A stretch of DNA of 64,000 nt from Campylobacter concisus (GCF_902460845.1 NZ_CABPVS010000004.1:62001-126000); one strand, 5' to 3'; shown: positions 44,709-54,433, numbered from the stretch's first letter. A program made the numbers and translations. Notes: generated by a model not told the origin, from the sequence alone.

Positions 44709-45077
44709 ATGTGTTGTTTTGGGACTAGGATCTTTTTGCTTATGCTTATCACTGTTTTAAGCTTCGTTTTTGCTAGAATTTGCCCAGTTTTACCAGTCGT
44801 TGGCTATTATTTGATACTTGCAAATTTGCTTGCCATTTTAATGTTTTCACTGTTTTTTAAAGGGCTTTTGCCAAGCTTCGTAAAGGTAAATGCGATCCAC
44901 TATTTTTCGCTTATTGGTGGCTTTTTTGGAGCATTTTTAACAATTCTTGTTTTTAAAAAAGTTGCAAAAGATAAATTTACTCTAATAGAGCTTATTATTT
45001 TTACGCTTTGGGTACTAATAATCGCCATAGTTATCTTTAAATTTCAAGTCATTCTTGACATTTTTAGGGGAATTTAG
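44709..45077 (+). CDS. DUF1294-like small membrane protein
   Basis: A 122-residue protein with four hydrophobic helices and the NAIHYFSLIGGFFGAFLTIL region, like the DxxxAxxxxxRxPExxLhxlallGG core of DUF1294 in a diverged form. The ATG at 44709 has AAAGGA at proper spacing; an in-frame ATG at 44637 overlaps the upstream divergent gene and would add a lysine-rich stretch with no ribosome site. The next gene starts immediately after the stop. Confidence 0.65.
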   Translation: MCCFGTRIFLLMLITVLSFVFARICPVLPVVGYYLILANLLAILMFSLFFKGLLPSFVKVNAIHYFSLIGGFFGAFLTILVFKKVAKDKFTLIELIIFTLWVLIIAIVIFKFQVILDIFRGI

Positions 45078-45497
45078 ATGGATGAGAGGATAGTAAAATT
45101 TCTAAAAAAGATGCATCTCGCAAGTGTCTGTGCCATTGATGATGAGGGTCAGCCTTATGCTTTTAGCGCATTTTATGCCTTTGATGATGTAAATTTTAGC
45201 CTTTTGCTAGCTAGCTCAGATGATAGCTCGCATGTTAAATTTTTAAAAAATTCAAAGTTTGTAGCTGGCACAGTCGCTCTTGATACAAAAATCGTTGGCA
45301 AGATAGAGGGCGTACAGTTTCAAGGAGTGATGAGAGAGGCTAACGCAAGCGAGCGAGAAATTTACTTTAAAAGATTTTTTTACGCAAAGGTGATGGATCC
45401 AAAAATTTGGTCTATAAGCCTTGAAAAACTAAAATTTACAAGTAATGTTCTTGGTTTTGGCAAAAAGATAAGGTGGGAAAGAAACGATAAAATTTAG
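45078..45497 (+). CDS. Pyridoxamine 5'-phosphate oxidase-like (FMN split-barrel) protein
   Basis: A 139-residue protein of the PNPOx-like/YhbP split-barrel type. It opens with VKFLKKMHLASVCAIDDEGQ, followed by strand-rich sequence (FSAFYAFDD, LLLASSDDSSHVKFLK). These small proteins bind FMN or haem and are usually of unknown substrate. Its ATG follows AGGGGAATTTAG, directly abutting the previous stop. The fabG promoter lies downstream. Confidence 0.75.
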   Translation: MDERIVKFLKKMHLASVCAIDDEGQPYAFSAFYAFDDVNFSLLLASSDDSSHVKFLKNSKFVAGTVALDTKIVGKIEGVQFQGVMREANASEREIYFKRFFYAKVMDPKIWSISLEKLKFTSNVLGFGKKIRWERNDKI

Positions 45498-45503
45498 ACG
45501 TTA

Positions 45504-45522
45504 AGCTTATATAAGCTACAAT
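45504..45522 (+). promoter_or_regulatory. Perfect 14-bp palindrome overlapping the fabG -10
   Basis: AGCTTATATAAGCT (45504-45517) is a perfect palindrome whose last base is the first of TACAAT (45517-45522), a plausible -10, 30 nt before the fabG ATG. It could be an operator for the fatty-acid operon, or a small terminator stem for the preceding gene. Confidence 0.4.
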
Positions 45523-45552
45523 CATTGAAAAATTAAAAAATAAGGAGAATTT

Positions 45553-46296
45553 ATGAAATTTAGCGGGAAAAATGTGCTAATAACAGGTGCCAGCAGAGGT
45601 ATCGGTGCACAGATTGCAAAAACGCTTGCAAATATGGGCTTAAAAGTGTGGATAAACTACCGCTCAAAGCCTGAGATAGCAGACGCTTTGCAAGCTGAGA
45701 TCGAGCAAAATGGCGGCAAGGCTGCAGTGATAAAATTTGACGCAACTGACGAAGATGAGTTTATAAAAGGTATAAATTTGATAGTTGATAGCGATGGCGA
45801 GCTAAGCTACCTCGTAAATAACGCTGGTATCACAAATGATAAGCTAGCGCTTCGCATGAAAACTAGCGAATTTACAGATGTGATAAATACAAATTTAACT
45901 TCAGCTTTCATCGGATGTAGAGAGGCTTTAAAAGTGATGAGCAAAAAGCGCTTTGGAGCGGTCGTAAACGTCGCATCTATCGTTGGTGAGATGGGAAACG
46001 CTGGACAGGTAAATTATTCAGCTAGCAAGGGCGGACTGATTGCTATGAGTAAGAGTTTTGCAAAAGAGGGCGCAAGTAGGAATATCCGCTTTAACAGCGT
46101 AACTCCAGGCTTTATCGAGACTGATATGACACATGGGCTAAGTGATGAGGTGAAGAAAACTTATAGCGATAACATTCCGCTAAAACGTTTTGGCAGTGCT
46201 AGTGAAGTAGCTGAGGCTGTTGCATTTTTACTAAGCGATCACGCAAGCTACGTAACTGGAGAGACGCTAAAAATAAATGGCGGACTTTATATGTAG
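45553..46296 (+). CDS. fabG: 3-oxoacyl-ACP reductase FabG
   Basis: A 247-residue short-chain dehydrogenase that reduces 3-oxoacyl-ACP in fatty-acid elongation. The NADPH loop is TGASRGIGAQIA near residue 10, NNAG lies at about 90, and the catalytic Ser-Tyr-Lys set is in NVASIVGEMGNAG followed by VNYSASKGG. The C-terminal GETLKINGGLYM is the FabG ending (usual form GxTlhVNGGmym). TAAGGAG precedes the ATG. It heads the fabG-acpP-fabF-accA cluster. Confidence 0.95.
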   Translation: MKFSGKNVLITGASRGIGAQIAKTLANMGLKVWINYRSKPEIADALQAEIEQNGGKAAVIKFDATDEDEFIKGINLIVDSDGELSYLVNNAGITNDKLALRMKTSEFTDVINTNLTSAFIGCREALKVMSKKRFGAVVNVASIVGEMGNAGQVNYSASKGGLIAMSKSFAKEGASRNIRFNSVTPGFIETDMTHGLSDEVKKTYSDNIPLKRFGSASEVAEAVAFLLSDHASYVTGETLKINGGLYM

Positions 46297-46343
46297 GTAA
46301 ATTTCAGACAAGTTTTGAAATTTAAAATAAATAAAAGCGTAAA

Positions 46344-46349
46344 TATTAT
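46344..46349 (+). promoter_or_regulatory. Candidate -10 of acpP
   Basis: TATTAT within an AT-rich gap of 88 bases between fabG and acpP, about 36 nt before the acpP ATG. ACP is needed in far larger amounts than FabG, so an extra promoter here is reasonable. Confidence 0.4.
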
Positions 46350-46384
46350 AAGATAACAGACATTTTTTATAAGGAGACCTTAAA

Positions 46385-46618
46385 ATGGCAGTATTTGAAG
46401 ACGTAAGAGACGTAGTTGTAGAGCAACTAAGCGTAGATCCACAAGCAGTAAAATTAGAGTCTAAAATCATCGAAGATTTAGGTGCTGATTCACTTGACGT
46501 TGTAGAGCTAGTTATGGCTTTAGAAGAAAAATTTGAAGTAGAAATTCCTGATAGTGAAGCAGAGAAATTAATAAGCATTCAAGACGTTGTAAATTATATA
46601 GAAAAACTAGGTAAATAA
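46385..46618 (+). CDS. acpP: Acyl carrier protein
   Basis: A 77-residue acidic carrier protein. The phosphopantetheine site is D35-S36-L37 in [17 protein letters not shown] precedes the ATG. Length and pattern are typical; it carries growing acyl chains for FabG and FabF on either side. Confidence 0.98.
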   Translation: MAVFEDVRDVVVEQLSVDPQAVKLESKIIEDLGADSLDVVELVMALEEKFEVEIPDSEAEKLISIQDVVNYIEKLGK

Positions 46619-46652
46619 TTAAAATTTACACAGTTTGATTTAAGGAGATGTA

Positions 46653-47864
46653 TTGAAACGAGTCGTTGTAACTGGTATAGGCATGATAAACGCACTTGGC
46701 CTTGACAAAGAGAGTTCTTTTAAGGCTATTTGCGAGGGTAAAACAGGTGTGAAAGAGATCACAAGCTTTGATGTAAGTGACTTTCCTGTTAAAATTGCTG
46801 CCGAGATAACTGATTTTGATCCGAATAGCATTTTAGACGGCAAAGAGGTGAAAAAAGTAGATCGTTTCATACAGCTTGGCATAAAAGCATCTAATGAAGC
46901 TATGGCTGATGCGAATTTTAAAGAGTTTGATGCTCATAAATTTGGCGTTAGCTCGGCAGCTGGCATAGGTGGTTTGCCAAATATTGAAAAAAATTCAATT
47001 ACATACTTTGAAAAAGGTGTAAAGAGAATCTCACCATTTTTTATTCCATCGGCACTTGTAAATATGTTAGGTGGCATAGTTTCTATAAATCACGGACTTA
47101 AGGGTCCAAATTTGTCTAGCGTAACAGCATGTGCAGCAAGTACTCATGCAATATCTCAAGCAGCAAAATGCATTATGATTGGCCAAGCTACAAATATGCT
47201 AGTTATTGGAGCTGAGTCTACGATTTGTGGTGTTGGAATAGGCGGTTTTGCTGCCATGAAAGCACTATCAACTAGAAATGATGAGCCAAGCAAGGCTTCA
47301 AGGCCATTTGACGCAAATCGTGATGGTTTTGTAATGGGCGAAGGTGCTGGCGCATTAGTACTTGAAGAGTATGAGTCAGCTGTTGCAAGAGGAGCTAAAA
47401 TTTATGCTGAAGTGGTTGGATTTGGTGAGAGTGGAGATGCACACCATATCACATCACCAACACTTGAAGGCCCATTAAGTGCGATGAAACAAGCACTTGA
47501 TATGGCAAAAGGTGTAAAGATAGATTATGTAAATGCGCACGGTACTTCAACACCTGTAAATGATAAGAATGAGACTGCGGCACTAAAAGCAGTTTTTGGT
47601 GATAAGTGCCCACCAGTTAGCTCAACAAAAGGTCAAACCGGACACTGTCTAGGTGGTGCTGGTGCGATCGAGGCTGTTATATCTATAATGGCAATGAGAG
47701 ATGGTATTATCCCTCCAACAATAAACTACCAAACTCCTGATCCAGAGTGCGATCTAGACTACGTTCCAAATAAAGCTAGAAAAGCTGATATAAAAGCTGT
47801 TATGAGCAACTCATTTGGCTTTGGTGGCACAAATGGCGTCGTGATATTTAAAAAGTTGGATTAA
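46653..47864 (+). CDS. fabF: 3-oxoacyl-ACP synthase II FabF
   Basis: A 403-residue ketosynthase. The catalytic triad is C160 (TACAASTHA), H296 (NAHGTSTP) and H331 ([11 protein letters not shown]). The start is a TTG at 46653, six bases after AAGGAG; no better ATG lies near. It condenses malonyl-ACP with acyl-ACP. accA follows two bases after its stop. Confidence 0.97.
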   Translation: MKRVVVTGIGMINALGLDKESSFKAICEGKTGVKEITSFDVSDFPVKIAAEITDFDPNSILDGKEVKKVDRFIQLGIKASNEAMADANFKEFDAHKFGVSSAAGIGGLPNIEKNSITYFEKGVKRISPFFIPSALVNMLGGIVSINHGLKGPNLSSVTACAASTHAISQAAKCIMIGQATNMLVIGAESTICGVGIGGFAAMKALSTRNDEPSKASRPFDANRDGFVMGEGAGALVLEEYESAVARGAKIYAEVVGFGESGDAHHITSPTLEGPLSAMKQALDMAKGVKIDYVNAHGTSTPVNDKNETAALKAVFGDKCPPVSSTKGQTGHCLGGAGAIEAVISIMAMRDGIIPPTINYQTPDPECDLDYVPNKARKADIKAVMSNSFGFGGTNGVVIFKKLD

Positions 47865-47865
47865 G

Positions 47866-48801
47866 ATGTCAAATTATTTAGATTTTGAAAAAAGCATAAA
47901 ACAAATTGATGAAGATATAGCAAATGCTAAGATCAGAGGCGATGAACATGCTGTTGAAATTTTAAATAAGAATTTATCCAAAGAGATATCAAAAGTATAT
48001 AAAAATTTAAACGAATATCAACGTTTGCAACTTGCTCGTCATCCAGATAGACCATATTCTATTGATTATATTAATGCGCTTTTGATTGATGGATATGAGA
48101 TTCATGGGGATAGAGCATTTCGAGATGATCCAGCAATAGTTTGCTACATCGGCTATATCGGAGGCAAAAAGACTATTGTTATAGGCGAGCAAAAGGGCCG
48201 TGGCACTAAAAATAAATTAAGAAGAAATTTTGGTATGCCTCACCCTGAGGGTTATCGAAAGGCTCTTAGAGTTGCAAAAATGGCTGAAAAATTTAATCTA
48301 CCCATTTTATTTCTCATAGACACTCCAGGCGCATATCCAGGTGTTGGAGCTGAAGAGCGAGGACAAAGTGAAGCTATAGCTAGAAATTTATTCGAGTTTG
48401 CAAATTTAAAAACTCCAATAATTGCTGTTGTCATAGGCGAAGGTGGAAGTGGTGGCGCTTTAGCTATAGGCGTGGCTGATAGACTTGCCATGATGAAAAA
48501 TTCTGTGTTTTCAGTTATATCACCAGAAGGCTGTGCAGCGATACTTTGGAATGACCCAGCTAAGCAAGAGCAAGCTACAAAATCTATGAAGATAACGGCT
48601 GATGACTTAAAAAATTTATCACTTATAGATGACGTGATAAACGAGCCGATAAATGGAGCTCATAGAGACAAAGAAGGTGCTGCAAAAGCACTTGCAAATT
48701 ATTTTATCTCAGAGCTAGCTGAGCTTGAAAAGCTTGATATAAATGATCTTGTTTCAAAAAGAATAGAAAAAATTCTCTCTATCGGAGCATTTGAAGAATA
48801 A
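47866..48801 (+). CDS. accA: Acetyl-CoA carboxylase carboxyltransferase subunit alpha
   Basis: A 311-residue carboxyltransferase alpha subunit, which with AccD makes malonyl-CoA. Typical segments are the N-terminal coiled [38 protein letters not shown] and [20 protein letters not shown] followed by the oxyanion loop [12 protein letters not shown]. Length is normal (about 312-319). Last gene of the fatty-acid cluster. Confidence 0.97.
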   Translation: MSNYLDFEKSIKQIDEDIANAKIRGDEHAVEILNKNLSKEISKVYKNLNEYQRLQLARHPDRPYSIDYINALLIDGYEIHGDRAFRDDPAIVCYIGYIGGKKTIVIGEQKGRGTKNKLRRNFGMPHPEGYRKALRVAKMAEKFNLPILFLIDTPGAYPGVGAEERGQSEAIARNLFEFANLKTPIIAVVIGEGGSGGALAIGVADRLAMMKNSVFSVISPEGCAAILWNDPAKQEQATKSMKITADDLKNLSLIDDVINEPINGAHRDKEGAAKALANYFISELAELEKLDINDLVSKRIEKILSIGAFEE

Positions 48802-48993
48802 ATTTATAGTCACAACAATTTTATAAGAATACTTATCAAATTTGTTTGTGGCATCATCTACCAAAATACTAAAACAATTTAAAAATCAATATAAATTTAA
48901 TCGCTTTAACAGCCATAATTTTTACACTAGCTTTTATATCTTTAAGATTTAAACACTAAAATTGTTAATGTCAAATCTACATAAAGAGTATTA

Positions 48994-49848
48994 ATGAATA
49001 AATTTCAAGAAAAATATATCACTCTTTCAAAAGAATATTATAAAAATAATGGCAATGCTTCTAGTATTGAGGCACTCTATCAGTTTAAAGAAGAGTTGAA
49101 AAATTGTGATGACATTTGCGCAAAGTATGTTTTAGTCGATGTTTATCAGCTTTTATCTATGAGAAAGAGTGCTTACGACTTACTTTTAAAAATACATGAC
49201 AAAAGTGATAAAAGGTAGCTAAAGGCACTTGGCTATCTAGTGCAATTCATTGACGAAAATGATAAATGGGCGCTGCCTCGCCCAAAAAGTAGAGGTCAAA
49301 TTTTGGCTCAAGAAGATAAAGCCTCCACACTACCAAAATTTATCTACCATCCTAACCCTTTAAAAACTGGCGCATTTAAAGATGATATTAGTATCTTGTG
49401 TGAGTGTTGCGGCAAAGACACTGAAGTTTATTATAACGGTAGCATTTATTGCGAGCAAGATATTTCGTATCTTTGTCCTACTTGTATTTCTAGTGGTAAG
49501 GCTGCTAAGAAATTTGATGCTACATTTGTGCAAGATGCTGACAAATTAACTACAAGTGATGCTAAAAAGGATGACGAACTCTTTAGAAGAACCCCGGGCT
49601 ACGAGAGCTGGCAGGGCGAGCATTGGATAGTTTGTTGTGATGATTATTGCGAATTTTTAGGTGACGTTGGTACAAGAGAGCTTGAAGAAATGGGTATAGC
49701 AGACGAGGTCTTTGAGGACTATGCAAAAAGAGCCGAATATGACGATAAAATGCTACGCGAACATCTTGTTAAAGCTGGCGATATTGCCGGATATTTGTTT
49801 CGTTGTTTGCATTGTAAGAAGTATCATATATACGTTGATGCTTGTTAA
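48994..49848 (+). pseudogene. CbrC-family (UPF0167) gene interrupted by an in-frame TAG
   Basis: One reading frame runs from ATG 48994 to the stop at 49848 except for a single TAG at 49216-49218. The first 74 residues are a small helical segment; downstream the frame continues LKALGYLVQFIDENDKW and enters a CbrC domain: LPKFIYHPNPLKTGAF, CECCGKDTEVYYNG, YLCPTCISSGKAAKKFDATF and the C-terminal CLHCKKYHIYVDAC, with four CxxC-type pairs suggesting zinc. CbrC is linked to colicin E2 tolerance in E. coli. The downstream part (from a GTG at 49240, 202 residues) might still be made alone, although no good ribosome site is visible. Readthrough or sequencing error are alternatives. Confidence 0.8.
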
Positions 49849-49858
49849 AGAGGAAAAT

Positions 49859-50701
49859 ATGGATATTACAAAAATTTCTAAAGGTTGTAAAGAACGTGGG
49901 CTGGATGAACTTTTTAAACTTTTGTCGCCACTAGCAAGAAATGCCATAAGGATAGATGTGCAAGCTAAAAATGACGATGATATCGCCGTTGGAGCGTCTA
50001 AATTTGGCGGCTCGCCAGATCTACCAGATGGTTTATTGTGGCCTTCAAATGAAAACGGCGCGCTTAGCTTTGTGGCACAGATAAATTTTGCTGAAGCTAG
50101 CAAATTTGACACTGACTCACTACTGCCAAAAAGCGGAATGCTCTATCTCTTTTATGATAGAAATTTGCGTGTTTGGGGCTATGATCCTGCCGATAAAAAT
50201 GGCTTTGCAGTGATCTTTTCTGATGTAAATGATGAGTCGCTTTCTCGCAGGAGAGCGGAGAGTTTAGAGGGAGAAAATTCTACATTTAACGCGCGCTTGC
50301 TTAGCTTTGAAAATGAGATAAATTTGCCAAATTTACAAAGCTCGATTGTGCCATTTAGTAAAATTAGTGAAGCTGAGTGGGAAGCTTATCATGAGGTTAT
50401 TGAGTCAAGCTGGCAGGCTAAAGAAAATAAGCTCCTTGGGCACTCCGATAATGTCCAAGATGGTATGGAGCTAGAGTGTGAGCTGATTGCAAATGGACTT
50501 AGCTGTGGTGATGGTAGCGCTTATCACCACCCAAGAATAGCGGAATTTGAGAAAAATGTTGCCCAGTGGCAACTGCTTTTACAGATAGATAGTGATGATG
50601 AGGGCGACATGGACTGGGACGGAGAGGGCAGAGTTTATCTGTGGATAAAGATAGCGGCGCGCGACTTTAGCAAGACGTGGCTAGTTTTGCAAACAAGTTA
50701 A
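49859..50701 (+). CDS. YwqG family (DUF1963) protein
   Basis: A 280-residue soluble protein of the YwqG/DUF1963 family. Signatures are GASKFGGSPDLPDGLLWP, LSFVAQINFAE and MLYLFYD, and near the end HPRIAEF followed by WQLLLQIDSDDEGDMDW. The ATG at 49859 has AAAGAGGAAA just before it; a longer frame from 49712 runs inside the CbrC gene and is not credible. Function is unknown. It sits 10 bases after the CbrC gene, so the two form a small unit. Confidence 0.88.
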   Translation: MDITKISKGCKERGLDELFKLLSPLARNAIRIDVQAKNDDDIAVGASKFGGSPDLPDGLLWPSNENGALSFVAQINFAEASKFDTDSLLPKSGMLYLFYDRNLRVWGYDPADKNGFAVIFSDVNDESLSRRRAESLEGENSTFNARLLSFENEINLPNLQSSIVPFSKISEAEWEAYHEVIESSWQAKENKLLGHSDNVQDGMELECELIANGLSCGDGSAYHHPRIAEFEKNVAQWQLLLQIDSDDEGDMDWDGEGRVYLWIKIAARDFSKTWLVLQTS

Positions 50702-50916
50702 GGCTACCGAATTTATAAAAGATAAAAATTAAAATTTATAGGGAAATTTTATACTAGGGTTACACAATAAATTTTTACTAACATTTTTAGTGCGATTATC
50801 AAAATTTCACTTCCATTTCTACCACTAACTACTTAAATATATAAAATAATCAAAGATGGTAATGCCCAAATTTAGGCAAAATTTAGTAAAATCCTTAAAA
50901 ATTTTAAAGGCAAAAT

Positions 50917-51531
50917 ATGTTTAATGGCTTGATTCGTGAGATCGCACAGGTTGTTAGTTATTCACAAAATATTTTAAGGCTAAAGGCAAATTTTCGTCCA
51001 AATTTAGGCGATAGCATTGCTGTAAATGGTGCTTGCCTAAGTGTAATAAAACTGCATGAAGATGGCTTTAGTGTGGAGCTAAGTGCAGAGAGTAGGGCAA
51101 ATATCGCGGTTGAAAATTTAAAAGAAAGAGTGCATATCGAGCCAGCGATGAAGCTTGGAGAGCGCGTGGATGGGCATTTGATGCAAGGACATATCGATTT
51201 TATCGGTAAAATTTCAAATATCAAAAAGAATGAGAATGGGGTTGATTTTTATATCGACCTGCCGCGCGAGGCTATGAGCTTGATGTCAAATAAAGGCTCA
51301 GTGGGTGTTGAGGGTGTGAGTCTAACTATAAATGAAATTTTGCCAAAGGGTATAAGGCTCACAATCATACCAATCACATTTAGAGATAGTCTTTTTGGCA
51401 CTTTCAAGGTCGGCAGACGCGTAAATATCGAAAGCGATCTTTTGGCTCGATACGTAGCTAGGCAGCTTTTTTGCAAGCAAGATAGCACCCTTAGCTGGGA
51501 CGATGTTGAGCGAATTTCTAGCCTTTACTAG
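50917..51531 (+). CDS. ribE: Riboflavin synthase, alpha chain
   Basis: A 204-residue riboflavin synthase made of two similar lumazine-binding barrels, each starting with an MFNGLI- or HLMQGHIDFIG-type strand. Conserved elements include VNGACLSV and VGVEGVSLTIN, one per barrel. It dismutates 6,7-dimethyl-8-ribityllumazine to riboflavin in the cytoplasm. It abuts pgeF. No RFN riboswitch was seen in the 215 bases upstream. Confidence 0.94.
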   Translation: MFNGLIREIAQVVSYSQNILRLKANFRPNLGDSIAVNGACLSVIKLHEDGFSVELSAESRANIAVENLKERVHIEPAMKLGERVDGHLMQGHIDFIGKISNIKKNENGVDFYIDLPREAMSLMSNKGSVGVEGVSLTINEILPKGIRLTIIPITFRDSLFGTFKVGRRVNIESDLLARYVARQLFCKQDSTLSWDDVERISSLY

Positions 51532-51540
51532 GTGGATAAA

Positions 51541-52272
51541 ATGCGTGAAAATTTAGAGATCGTTTTTGATAAAAATGGCGTATTAGCTGGCTTTACAAAT
51601 AGATTTGGTGGTGTGAGTGAGGGCGCTTATAAGAGCTTAAATTTAGCAGATCATGTTGGCGATGATCCGTTAAATGTCGCACAAAATCGTGAAATTTTAG
51701 CAACGGCGCTTGGCATTATGCCTATTAATTTAAAATTTATGAGCCAAATCCACTCAAATCGAGTGGAAATTTTGCAAGATTTTAACGACGATCTACCTCC
51801 ATGCGATGGTGTGATAACATCACTAAAAGGCGTAGCACTTTGCGTCTTAGTCGCAGACTGCGCACCTGTTTTGATAATAGATGAACATCTTGGTGTAGTC
51901 GCAGCTGTGCATGCGGGACGCGCAGGTGTTACTAGTAAAATTTGTACAAATGCGGTAGGACTGATGATGAGCGAGTTTGGCTGCCGCGCTAGTAATTTAC
52001 GCGTGTTTATAGGCGCAAATATCAAAGTGCAAAACTACGAAGTAGGCAAGCTAGATCTTGGTGAATTTAACCGATACAAAAAAGATGGAAAATTTGATAT
52101 AAACGCAGCTTTATTAGACGAATTTGCTAAGTTTGGAGTAGAGCAAATATCGCTAGATCCTCGTTGTACTTTTGAGAGAGATGAATTATTCTCATACCGC
52201 AAACAGAGTAGGACCGGGCGTTTTTGTGGGTTTGTGATGAATAGAGCCACATCGGTAAATAATAAAAGATAA
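51541..52272 (+). CDS. pgeF: Peptidoglycan editing factor PgeF (YfiH/LACC1 family)
   Basis: A 243-residue Cu/Zn oxidoreductase-fold protein. Motifs are TNRFGGVSEGAYKSLNLADH, SQIHSNRV, ADCAPVLI, and HAGRAGV where most members have HAGWRG. In E. coli YfiH prevents misincorporation of serine for alanine in peptidoglycan; other members act on purine nucleosides. The ATG at 51541 is five bases after AGGTGG, favoured over the GTG at 51532 that lies within this site. Confidence 0.9.
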   Translation: MRENLEIVFDKNGVLAGFTNRFGGVSEGAYKSLNLADHVGDDPLNVAQNREILATALGIMPINLKFMSQIHSNRVEILQDFNDDLPPCDGVITSLKGVALCVLVADCAPVLIIDEHLGVVAAVHAGRAGVTSKICTNAVGLMMSEFGCRASNLRVFIGANIKVQNYEVGKLDLGEFNRYKKDGKFDINAALLDEFAKFGVEQISLDPRCTFERDELFSYRKQSRTGRFCGFVMNRATSVNNKR

Positions 52273-52427
52273 AAGTAAATCTTTAGCTTCATTACTTGAC
52301 TGTTAAAATTTGCCAGCTAAATTGTATTGAATGTTTTGATATTTAATTTGATCTAAAAAATGGCTAAATATAATAATTTTTAGCTACAATTTGATATCAA
52401 ATCTCAAAAATAATAATAAGGGAGACC

Positions 52428-53207
52428 ATGAAAACAGGTAGAATTTTGACCGCCATTATGTTAACTGGAGCCTTTTATATGGTGCAAGCACACATGTTTT
52501 GGGTAGATGGAGCTAATGATGAAAAGCTAGGAAAATTTATCGCAAACATGGGTTATAGCGACGATTTTCCAAAGCTAGAGCCTATTATGGCCGAACGCGT
52601 CCATCTTTTTGCGCCAATTACTGTAATAAGTAAAGATGGTAGCAAAAAGAAGCTTACACAAAGTGGCGAGAACTACCGCTATGATGGCGAAAGATTAGAC
52701 AAAGGCACATATATCTTACTAGCACAGCAAAATCCTATGTATTCGCTTAAAAAACGTAGTGATGGTAAGTGGCTAATAGACAAAACTAAGCTTGATCTAA
52801 AGGATCTAAGTGATATACAGATTTGCCGGCTGATGACGATAACATCTAAGAGAGTCTTAAATTTAGGTGAAACAGACGACTTCGTAACTAAACCTATTAG
52901 AGTTAAAATCGAGATCGTACCGCTACAAAACCCAGCGGAATTTAGAGTAGATAAGCCTTTTAAATTGCAGGTTTTTGCTGATGGAAAGCCGCTAGAGCGA
53001 GCTAAGCTAACTGGTACTTTTGCTGGATTTTTAGACCATAAGCACGCGTTTTATGGTGTGACTGATGAGCAAGGCATCACTGAAGTGTTAGCTCTAAGAC
53101 CAGGATTTTGGGTATTTGAAGTGATTTATGAAAGACCTTATCCAGATGCTGCAAAGTGTGATAAAGAGACGTTAAAAACGACGCTTAGTTTTGAGATAAA
53201 AGAATAA
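52428..53207 (+). CDS. DUF4198 periplasmic protein
   Basis: A 259-residue exported protein with a signal peptide (about 1-21, ending MVQA) and mature start HMFWVDG, the 'AHxxW' opening of DUF4198/NikM-like proteins. A FADGKPLERAKLTGTFAGFL region followed by GVTDEQGITEVLALRPGFW is an Ig-like domain typical of the family's C-terminal half. Members occur with nickel/cobalt or TonB-type transport systems; no such genes are adjacent here. GGGAGA precedes the ATG. It is monocistronic. Confidence 0.82.
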   Translation: MKTGRILTAIMLTGAFYMVQAHMFWVDGANDEKLGKFIANMGYSDDFPKLEPIMAERVHLFAPITVISKDGSKKKLTQSGENYRYDGERLDKGTYILLAQQNPMYSLKKRSDGKWLIDKTKLDLKDLSDIQICRLMTITSKRVLNLGETDDFVTKPIRVKIEIVPLQNPAEFRVDKPFKLQVFADGKPLERAKLTGTFAGFLDHKHAFYGVTDEQGITEVLALRPGFWVFEVIYERPYPDAAKCDKETLKTTLSFEIKE

Positions 53208-53259
53208 AAGTTTGATATAAATTTGAGTCCGAATTTATTATAAATTTTTATAATTGCTT

Positions 53260-53265
53260 TATAAT
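53260..53265 (+). promoter_or_regulatory. -10 element before the 71-residue gene
   Basis: A perfect TATAAT, 18 nt before the ATG at 53284. It shows that the in-frame TTG at 53254 lies upstream of the transcription start and cannot be the initiation codon. Confidence 0.5.
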
Positions 53266-53283
53266 TTTGAAAGTAGAGAAAGA

Positions 53284-53499
53284 ATGCCTTACGAAAACTT
53301 TAAATCAAAAAATCCTCTTGTGCTAAAAATCACTACAAACGCAAGAAAATTTGGCGTAGAAACGCTACAAAACGAGGAGTTTGTAAGCGTTCTTTTAAAT
53401 GTTAAGAAGCTTGAAATTTCATCCGAACAAAGGCAAGCATTGGCAGAAATTTTTGCTAAATTAATAAAAATCGAAGAAGACTCGCAATTAAGTAAATAA
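53284..53499 (+). CDS. Small conserved hypothetical protein
   Basis: A 71-residue soluble protein beginning MPYENFKSKNPLVLKITTNA, without cysteines or hydrophobic segments; the second half is a helical, charged stretch. No family was recognised. The ATG at 53284 follows AGAGAAAG. It lies upstream of the rpsB promoter and reads in the same direction. Confidence 0.6.
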   Translation: MPYENFKSKNPLVLKITTNARKFGVETLQNEEFVSVLLNVKKLEISSEQRQALAEIFAKLIKIEEDSQLSK

Positions 53500-53528
53500 A
53501 CTTTAGTTTAAATTCATATTACTTTAAG

Positions 53529-53644
53529 TATAATCCCCCTTTATTTCACACACGACAATCCTAAATTTGGTTGTGCGAAAGCATTAATGGTCGTGGAGGA
53601 TAAAACTAAATTCAAGGCAAAATGCCTAAAACAAGGAGAAACTC
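53529..53644 (+). promoter_or_regulatory. rpsB-tsf promoter and leader
   Basis: TATAAT at 53529-53534 is followed by a ~105-nt untranslated leader with two potential stems: ACAATCC near 53555 with GGTTGT near 53569, and AGGCA-AAA-TGCCT near 53620. A leader of this size before rpsB fits S2 autoregulation known in other bacteria, but no known motif was matched. Confidence 0.4.
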
Positions 53645-54433
53645 ATGGTAACTATGAGAGATTTATTAGAGTGTGGCGTACATTTTGGTCACCAAACACG
53701 CCGCTGGAACCCAAAGATGAAAAAATTTATCTTTGGCGAGAGAAAAGGTATCTACATTATAGATCTACAAAAGACTATCCGCTACTTCCGCTACACTTAC
53801 AACATTGTTCGTGACGCAGCTGCTGAAGGTAAGTCAGTGCTATTTGTAGGCACTAAAAAACAAGCTATCGACGCTATAAAAGAGTACGCTGAAAAATGTG
53901 GAATGCCTTATGTAAATCACCGCTGGTTAGGTGGTATGATGACAAACTTTGGTACTATCCGCCAGTCTATCCGCAAACTTGAAGTCATTGAAACTATGGA
54001 AGAAGATGGTTCGATAAATTTACTAACTAAAAAAGAGGCTTTGATGCTTCGCCGCAAAAAAGAGAAGCTTATCGCAACTCTTGGCGGTATCCGCAATATG
54101 AAAAGCCTACCTGATATGATATTTGTTGTTGATACTGTCAAAGAAAAGATCGCTATTCAGGAAGCAAATCGTTTAAAAATTCCAGTTGTAGCACCTATTG
54201 ATACAAACTGCGATCCTGATGTTGTTGATTATCCGATCCCAGGAAACGACGACGCGATTCGCTCTGTTCAGCTTTTCTGCCAAGAGATGGCTGAAGCTAT
54301 CAACGAAGGTAAATCACTTCTTGAGCAAGATGGTGGTGAGCAAGCTGCTGGCGAAGAAGTAAGCCAAGATGAGAAAGACGCAGTTGTAGCTGAGGCTATG
54401 AGTGAAGAAGACTTTGGCGAGGACGAAGAGTAA
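53645..54433 (+). CDS. rpsB: 30S ribosomal protein S2
   Basis: A 262-residue S2 protein. Opening [20 protein letters not shown], then [30 protein letters not shown] and AIDTNCDP-type segments are all conserved. The acidic C-terminal tail (residues ~230-262) is rich in Glu and Ala. AAGGAG precedes the ATG at 53645, the first Met of MVTMRDLL. Its stop shares one base with the tsf ATG. Confidence 0.98.
   Translation: MVTMRDLLECGVHFGHQTRRWNPKMKKFIFGERKGIYIIDLQKTIRYFRYTYNIVRDAAAEGKSVLFVGTKKQAIDAIKEYAEKCGMPYVNHRWLGGMMTNFGTIRQSIRKLEVIETMEEDGSINLLTKKEALMLRRKKEKLIATLGGIRNMKSLPDMIFVVDTVKEKIAIQEANRLKIPVVAPIDTNCDPDVVDYPIPGNDDAIRSVQLFCQEMAEAINEGKSLLEQDGGEQAAGEEVSQDEKDAVVAEAMSEEDFGEDEE

Noticed and set aside
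49712..49858. N-terminal extension of the YwqG protein
   Set aside because: It lies inside the CbrC reading frame and lacks a ribosome site, whereas the ATG at 49859 has a good one.
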